A stretch of DNA of 9,777 bases. Origin: CAYVBJ01 sp964517005. Its GTDB lineage: Bacteria; Bacteroidota; Rhodothermia; Balneolales; Balneolaceae. The DNA is taken from contig CAZFAJ010000097.1 of the NCBI GenBank assembly GCA_964517005.1, positions 1 through 9,777 of the forward strand, given 5' to 3'. A program made the translations under genes and the position numbers. The notes below the pieces were generated by a model. It was given only the letters and a program-made list of their open reading frames with translations. It did not search any database and had not been told where the DNA came from. Shown one piece after another: positions 6,554 to 9,777 of this stretch; positions within the stretch are counted from its first letter, which is position 1, and each line of letters starts with the position of its first letter.

Positions 6554-7120
6554 ATGGCCAAAAATCAAAAAAATATCAGCAGTGAATCATTGGTTGCCCA
6601 GTACCAGCAGGGTAACAAGGATGCTTTAAAACTTTTGATTAACAGGTATCATTCCAAAATCATCTCAGCAATCACCTATTACACAAATTCAAGTATGCCG
6701 ATCGATGATCTTGCCCAGGAGTGCTGGATTGATATCATTCAGAAGCTTCCGGAGTTAAACCTGAAAATCAGCTTTGAAGCATGGGCACATACAATCGCCA
6801 AAAGAAGGTCTATCGACTGGATTCGTGAACAGCAGCGAATGCGTAAAAGAGCCCAGGCTCTGAAAGCTGAAACCACAAATACCGAAGAGATGGATGAGGG
6901 TACGGATCCGGTTGATGAAATGGAAACTATCCGCACCGGGATAATGAAGCTCCCGGCCACCCAGCGAATGGTCCTCCGGATGTTTTACCTGGACAACCTG
7001 AGTTTGCTTGAAATCAGTGATGTGCTGGATGTGCCGGAAGGAACTGTAAAATCGCGGTTGTATCATGCCCGCGAAAAACTGAAGAGTATCATTAAATCAA
7101 TAAATGAGGAAACACAATGA
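6554..7120 (+). CDS. ECF-type RNA polymerase sigma factor
   Basis: This 188-residue protein has sigma region 2 at about 11-95, including DDLAQECWIDIIQKLP (51-66, core binding and -10 recognition) and WAHTIAKRRSIDWIREQQR (77-95). An acidic linker follows (104-122). Region 4 is at about 128-180, with the helix-turn-helix SLLEISDVLDVPEGTVKSRLY (150-170). It lacks regions 1 and 3, as expected for the ECF group. The ATG at 6554 has A-rich DNA in front; an ATG seven bases earlier is out of frame and leads to a short dead end. Its TGA overlaps the ATG of the next gene, so the two are translated as a pair. Its stimulus and target promoters are unknown. Family confidence is high. Confidence 0.95.
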   Translation: MAKNQKNISSESLVAQYQQGNKDALKLLINRYHSKIISAITYYTNSSMPIDDLAQECWIDIIQKLPELNLKISFEAWAHTIAKRRSIDWIREQQRMRKRAQALKAETTNTEEMDEGTDPVDEMETIRTGIMKLPATQRMVLRMFYLDNLSLLEISDVLDVPEGTVKSRLYHAREKLKSIIKSINEETQ

Positions 7121-7506
7121 AAAAAGAAGAAATCGACAAACTGATTACAGAATCACTCAGCAAGGATGAAGCGGAATTTTACCATTCCCTGGATGGTAAT
7201 GAAGGCCTTTTCGAAATGTTTCGCGGATTATACAAAGGTAAGCTTGCATGGATCACCGGCATCATGACGCTCGTGCATACTGTTATCACTGTTATTGCCT
7301 TTTATACAGGTTACCTGCTATTCACTACCGAAAATATTGCCGAAATGCTTCAGTACGGGTCCATCATGTTTATTGCATTAATATTTGGAGCCATGATTAA
7401 ACTTTGGACATGGATGCAGATGAACCGGAATTCCATCCTTCGTGAAATCAGAAGGCTTGAATACCAGGTTGCCGTTTTAATGGAAAAAAAGTCAGCCCAA
7501 TCATAA
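7117..7506 (+). CDS. DUF6768-type two-TM membrane protein, probable sigma-factor partner
   Basis: This 129-residue protein has a short soluble N-terminus (1-42) with the patterns IDKLITESLSKDEAEFYHSL (6-25) and LFEMFRG (31-37). Two membrane helices follow at about 44-69 and 80-99, then KLWTWMQMNRNSILREIRRLE (95-115), leading into a C-terminal amphipathic helix that may form a coiled coil. The pattern fits what I recall of DUF6768. The ATGA overlap with the sigma factor, and the layout of a cytoplasmic N-terminus plus membrane anchor, suggest an anti-sigma or co-regulator. It is not a zinc-binding anti-sigma (ZAS) protein, because the HxxxCxxC motif is absent. Function is inferred from position. 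Confidence 0.8.
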   Translation: MKKEEIDKLITESLSKDEAEFYHSLDGNEGLFEMFRGLYKGKLAWITGIMTLVHTVITVIAFYTGYLLFTTENIAEMLQYGSIMFIALIFGAMIKLWTWMQMNRNSILREIRRLEYQVAVLMEKKSAQS

Positions 7507-7569
7507 TAGTACCGGATCTTTTCAATTAAAATGATTGCAAGGGCCGTAATTATAGGTCGGTGAACACAA

Positions 7570-8268
7570 TCAGGGAAGGTTCTTCCGGAACCTTTCTCTT
7601 AATTCAACAATATAGATGGCAAGTTCATCACGGACTACCTTTCCGCGACTGTAAAGGTCCTGAAATGTCTTTCGATTAAGTAGTTCCTTTTCGCGAAGTT
7701 CTGTAAGAGCACTCAGCATCCGGTTTGCAGCTGCAAGGCCTCTTTTGTTGTTTGCAATATTGCCGCCAAGGCTTTCTATGTCAAAACCGAAACCAAAACC
7801 ACCTGCAATTTTTGCCGGTGGAAGTATCACCGAGGCAGCGAACGCATTTAATGATTCATCTTCTAAATTGTCAAACCGGTTGTCAATCAGGTCAATTGCA
7901 TCGAGTGTAAACTGCTGTGCTTTTTGGTAAAGCGGAAAGTTTTCAAAATCATCAAATTCAGACGGATCTTCGTATATAGTTCCGCGTTTCCACTTTTCAC
8001 CTTCTTCAGAATCATCCACAAAAAAGTCATCCGAAAAGTTAAACGAATCTTCTTCTTCGTCCATCTCATCTGTTATATGGTCCCAGCCCATTTCGGTTGC
8101 AATCAGGCGGTTACGATCGGGGTGATCTTTGTACTTTTCCAAAAGCAGCATGTACTGCTCTGTTCGCTTGTCCGACTCCTGCATAAACTCTTCCCACCGG
8201 TGTTCATCCCAGATTTCCGGTTCATCGTTTTCATCGGATTTTCCGGGCCAATCGCTATAATCACTCAT
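7570..8268 (-). CDS. Acidic conserved-looking protein of unknown function
   Basis: This 232-residue soluble protein has no signal peptide or membrane segment. The N-terminal 115 residues are strongly acidic and rich in Trp and Phe, with runs such as DEMDEEEDSFNFSDDFF (67-83). Residues 115-232 look like a helical domain: a helix with DAIDLIDNRFDNLEDESLNAF (123-143), a hydrophobic and Gly-rich turn GGFGFGFDIESLGGN (156-170), then helices around 175-195 and 200-228 ending in basic residues. I do not recognise a family. The acidic part could mediate protein contacts or mimic DNA, but nothing in the sequence proves it. The ATG at 8268 is followed by a clean, codon-consistent frame. The gene converges with the sigma operon, and its last codons overlap the terminator hairpin of that operon. 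Confidence 0.8.
   Translation of the reverse strand: MSDYSDWPGKSDENDEPEIWDEHRWEEFMQESDKRTEQYMLLLEKYKDHPDRNRLIATEMGWDHITDEMDEEEDSFNFSDDFFVDDSEEGEKWKRGTIYEDPSEFDDFENFPLYQKAQQFTLDAIDLIDNRFDNLEDESLNAFAASVILPPAKIAGGFGFGFDIESLGGNIANNKRGLAAANRMLSALTELREKELLNRKTFQDLYSRGKVVRDELAIYIVELRERFRKNLP
7576..7600 (+). terminator. Terminator for the sigma/DUF6768 transcript
   Basis: AAGGTTC (7576-7582) pairs with GAACCTT (7588-7594) around the five-base loop TTCCG, and TCTCTT follows on the plus strand. It is 70 bases past the DUF6768 stop and lies inside the last codons of the convergent gene, where it encodes part of RFRKNLP. The weak T-tract limits confidence. Confidence 0.5.
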
Positions 8269-8294
8269 AATTCAGATCATTTTAATTGAGGTTG

Positions 8295-8345
8295 TAAAAG
8301 TAAGAACCAAAAAATACCAACTCCTTACAAAAAAAATTGGTATTT
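8295..8345 (-). promoter_or_regulatory. Candidate promoter with 9-bp inverted repeat
   Basis: On the minus strand TACTTTTA (8302-8295) is one base off TAnnTTTG and would start transcription about 20 bases before the ATG at 8268. Immediately upstream, AAATACCAA (8312-8320) and TTGGTATTT (8337-8345) form a perfect nine-base inverted repeat with a 16-base spacer containing an A8 run. The repeat covers the expected -33 zone, where no TTTG sits at the right distance, so it could be an operator. A terminator for the upstream CIA30 gene is less likely, since the T-run falls in the loop. Confidence 0.35.
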
Positions 8346-8422
8346 ATTTCGATTACTACCCTTTGGATTTATGACTTCATTTGGTAAAGAGTATCAGAAA
8401 TATCAAGAGAGTGAATAAATGG

Positions 8423-8959
8423 TTATGATTGATTTCCAGAGAATAGTGCCCATATACTTTCAACTTCAAGCCGAAAAGGCCCCTGTTGTTTATCACTGAT
8501 TAAAAAGCCGTATAATCGTATTTTGGAGAGATCCGGTGAGGGGACATCTTTCAGCGGTCGTCCCCGGAAAAAGGGACGAAACCCGGACAAGGGTAGAACA
8601 ACATCGATCCATCGATCTGCTTCCGTTTCAAACCGATAATCATAGGAAAAACGATGAACACCGCCGTTATCAGCCGTTCGCAGCCGGAAACAGTATCGTT
8701 TCCCATCGCCTTTGAGATGTAGCTTCAAACTCTGAAAACCTTCCAGGTTTAAGGATTCATGATTCCGTACAGAGGCAAACCCTCCGTTATTTTGAAGAGA
8801 GATAGTGCCGATAAAGACGGCGTTTCCTTTTTTATTAATCTGAAAACTGCTGTCTGACCGACCACCCATGACTCCATCATTCACAATTTCCCATTTCTGG
8901 GCGGCAAGATTGCTGAAGTCGGTAATGCATCGTTTTTTTGTTGCAGTATTTTCAGGCAT
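8423..8959 (-). CDS. CIA30 family protein
   Basis: This 178-residue soluble protein carries the CIA30 pattern from end to end: ITDFSNL (12-18), W-EIVNDGVMGGRSDSS (23-38), GTISLQNNGGFASVR (51-65), KGDGKRYCFRLRT (83-95), the W-DVVLPLSGFRPFFRGR segment (117-134) and YGFLISDKQQGPFRLEV (150-166). The fold is a galactose-binding-like beta sandwich. In eukaryotes the family includes complex I assembly factor NDUFAF1; bacterial members are widespread with poorly known roles, possibly binding sugars or other ligands. There is no signal peptide, so a cytoplasmic site is likely. It diverges from the lipoprotein/sugar-porter operon. The family is confident; the role is not. Confidence 0.93.
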   Translation of the reverse strand: MPENTATKKRCITDFSNLAAQKWEIVNDGVMGGRSDSSFQINKKGNAVFIGTISLQNNGGFASVRNHESLNLEGFQSLKLHLKGDGKRYCFRLRTADNGGVHRFSYDYRFETEADRWIDVVLPLSGFRPFFRGRPLKDVPSPDLSKIRLYGFLISDKQQGPFRLEVESIWALFSGNQS

Positions 8960-8995
8960 ATTGGTTCAGTTGATTTTCTGTTTTACATTGAAACA

Positions 8996-9003
8996 CAAAA
9001 GTA
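8996..9003 (-). promoter_or_regulatory. Candidate -7 element of the CIA30 gene
   Basis: Read on the minus strand this is TACTTTTG, an exact match to the Bacteroidota TAnnTTTG element, 37 bases upstream of the ATG. The nearest TTTTG lies only 12 bases further upstream, too close for a normal -33, so the upstream half is weak or absent. Confidence 0.45.
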
Positions 9004-9037
9004 ACTGTTTCAATTCAAAACCGAGATAAGAAAGAAA

Positions 9038-9069
9038 TTTGTTTCCTTGACTGTCTTAAGCTAAATTTT
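9038..9069 (+). promoter_or_regulatory. Candidate promoter of the lipoprotein/sugar-porter operon
   Basis: TTTG (9038-9041) is followed after 20 bases by TAAATTTT (9062-9069), which differs from TAnnTTTG only at the last base. The ATG at 9109 would then have a leader of about 30 bases. It faces away from the CIA30 promoter in the 149-bp divergent region. Confidence 0.45.
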
Positions 9070-9108
9070 CGGTGATTCAATTGGCACATTCAATTAAATA
9101 GAAACATA

Positions 9109-9276
9109 ATGACATATAACCGTTTCTGGTATCCTATCATTGGCTTCTTTTTTCTTTTCCTATTTGTGCTGCAAGGCTGTGATACTGAAAGCCGGGATAT
9201 CACGCTCTTCTTGGAAAATGGAGATTCTGTAATTCTTCATTTAGACTTTTGGACACTGAAATCTATCTGGAATTAA
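9109..9276 (+). CDS. Small lipoprotein (55 residues)
   Basis: A 56-codon frame starts with MTYNRFWYPIIGFFFLFLF and has the lipobox LQGC at residues 21-24, so Cys24 would be lipidated after export. Only 31 residues remain after the Cys (opening DTESRDITLFLENGDS) and they match no family I know. The frame ends seven bases before the sugar-porter start and lies under a good promoter candidate, so it is probably expressed with it. The length is short for a functional periplasmic binding protein, so it may be a remnant of a larger lipoprotein or a genuine small one. The signal sequence and lipobox support a real gene. Confidence 0.65.
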   Translation: MTYNRFWYPIIGFFFLFLFVLQGCDTESRDITLFLENGDSVILHLDFWTLKSIWN

Positions 9277-9283
9277 ATAACTT

Positions 9284-9777
9284 ATGATGCAGAAACATAA
9301 AATTCTACTTTGGTCTATTACCGCAGCTATGGGCGGTTTTCTTTTCGGATTTGATGTGGCGGTAATATCCGGCGGGGAACAGGCAATTCAGGAGCTCTGG
9401 AATCTGAGTGATATGCTGCTTGGACAGATGGTAGCCATGGCACTCTATGGCACCATTATCGGAGCACTTTTCGGAGGAATTCCGGCGCAGAAGTATGGCC
9501 GTAAACTGACAATTATATGGATCGCCGTACTTTTTCTAATATCGGCTGCCGGCTCCGCACTTTCTCCGGATGTTTACTGGCTCATGTTTTTCCGGTTCAT
9601 AGGCGGGCTCGGGGTAGGAGCTTCGTCTGTGGTTGCTCCCATCTATATCTCAGAGATTGCGCCGGCGGACAAGCGTGGACAGCTAACAGCACTTTTTCAG
9701 TTCAATATTGTGCTGGGTATTCTGATCGCCTATTTTTCAAACTATATGATCGGAACGGGGCAGGAGGGATCCTGGCG
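9284..9777 (+). CDS. Sugar porter family MFS transporter (partial, 3' end outside window)
   Basis: The visible 164 residues cover about the first five membrane helices of a 12-helix major facilitator. Sugar-porter signatures are MGGFLFGFDVAVISGG (16-31) in helix 1, G-RK in YGRKLT (71-76) in the loop between helices 2 and 3, and RFIGGLGVGASSVVAPIYIS (104-123) followed by EIAPADKRGQ in the loop after helix 4. Such proteins import hexoses, pentoses or related polyols by proton symport or facilitated diffusion; the sugar cannot be told from this part. Two ATGs lie in tandem (9284 and 9287), and either could be the start. It follows the small lipoprotein by seven bases and continues beyond the window. 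Confidence 0.93.
   Translation, partial: MMQKHKILLWSITAAMGGFLFGFDVAVISGGEQAIQELWNLSDMLLGQMVAMALYGTIIGALFGGIPAQKYGRKLTIIWIAVLFLISAAGSALSPDVYWLMFFRFIGGLGVGASSVVAPIYISEIAPADKRGQLTALFQFNIVLGILIAYFSNYMIGTGQEGSW

Noticed and set aside
6547..6585. Alternative start at 6547 for the sigma factor.
   Set aside because: That ATG is in another frame and ends after 12 codons.
3515..7590. TTCCGGAA occurs three times (3515, 4045, 7583), suggesting a repeated site.
   Set aside because: Two copies are inside genes and encode Phe-Arg-Lys with common codons; only the copy before feoA is non-coding.
1..9777. Search for tRNA, rRNA, CRISPR array, insertion sequence ends, attachment sites or a defence system.
   Set aside because: No cloverleaf, regular repeat-spacer pattern, transposase, integrase or typical defence domain was seen on either strand.

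Overview
The window looks like chromosome from a bacterium of the Bacteroidota/Balneolota side of the tree. The reasons are moderate GC content, starts preceded by A-rich DNA with few Shine-Dalgarno sequences, promoter candidates of the TTTG-N19/20-TAnnTTTG type, and gene families common in that group (DUF6768 beside an ECF sigma factor, a photolyase followed by DUF2256, a CIA30 protein, a lipoprotein next to a sugar porter). The lineage is an inference, because no rRNA or marker gene is present. Position 3553-3652 is an assembly gap of exactly 100 N.

Region 1 (1-1827) holds the tail of an unknown membrane protein, then a 433-residue membrane-anchored alpha/beta hydrolase. After it comes about 420 bp with no intact gene. 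This stretch carries two fossils: the C-terminal end of an S41-type peptidase, and the N-terminal end of another alpha/beta hydrolase. They still share an ATGA stop/start overlap, and each carries one +1 frameshift.

Region 2 (1759-3467) is a light-dependent DNA repair cassette. It has a promoter candidate with a perfect palindrome in its spacer, a GTG-started photolyase/cryptochrome gene, a 45-residue DUF2256 zinc-ribbon gene five bases downstream, and a terminator. The photolyase lacks the usual N/W motif of the E. coli-type FAD pocket.

Region 3 (3469-4057) is a minus-strand flavodoxin-fold NAD(P)H oxidoreductase interrupted by the gap, and the divergent control region it shares with feoA. 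Its natural ATG is separated from the rest of the frame by an A8 run that is one base too long.

Region 4 (4058-6447) is feoA-feoB (ferrous iron uptake), joined by an ATGA overlap. Region 5 (6554-7600) is an ECF sigma factor overlapping a two-TM DUF6768 protein, probably its partner or regulator, followed by a terminator.

Region 6 (7570-8959, minus strand) has an acidic protein of unknown function and a CIA30-family protein. A 9-bp inverted repeat lies at the promoter of the acidic protein gene. Region 7 (9038-9777) starts an operon on the plus strand: a 55-residue lipoprotein, then a sugar-porter MFS transporter that runs off the end.

Most of the window is housekeeping or accessory metabolism. 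I see no defence system, CRISPR array, tRNA, rRNA or insertion sequence. The most interesting points are the palindrome within the photolyase promoter, the fossil operon it sits in, and the atypical photolyase with its DUF2256 partner.
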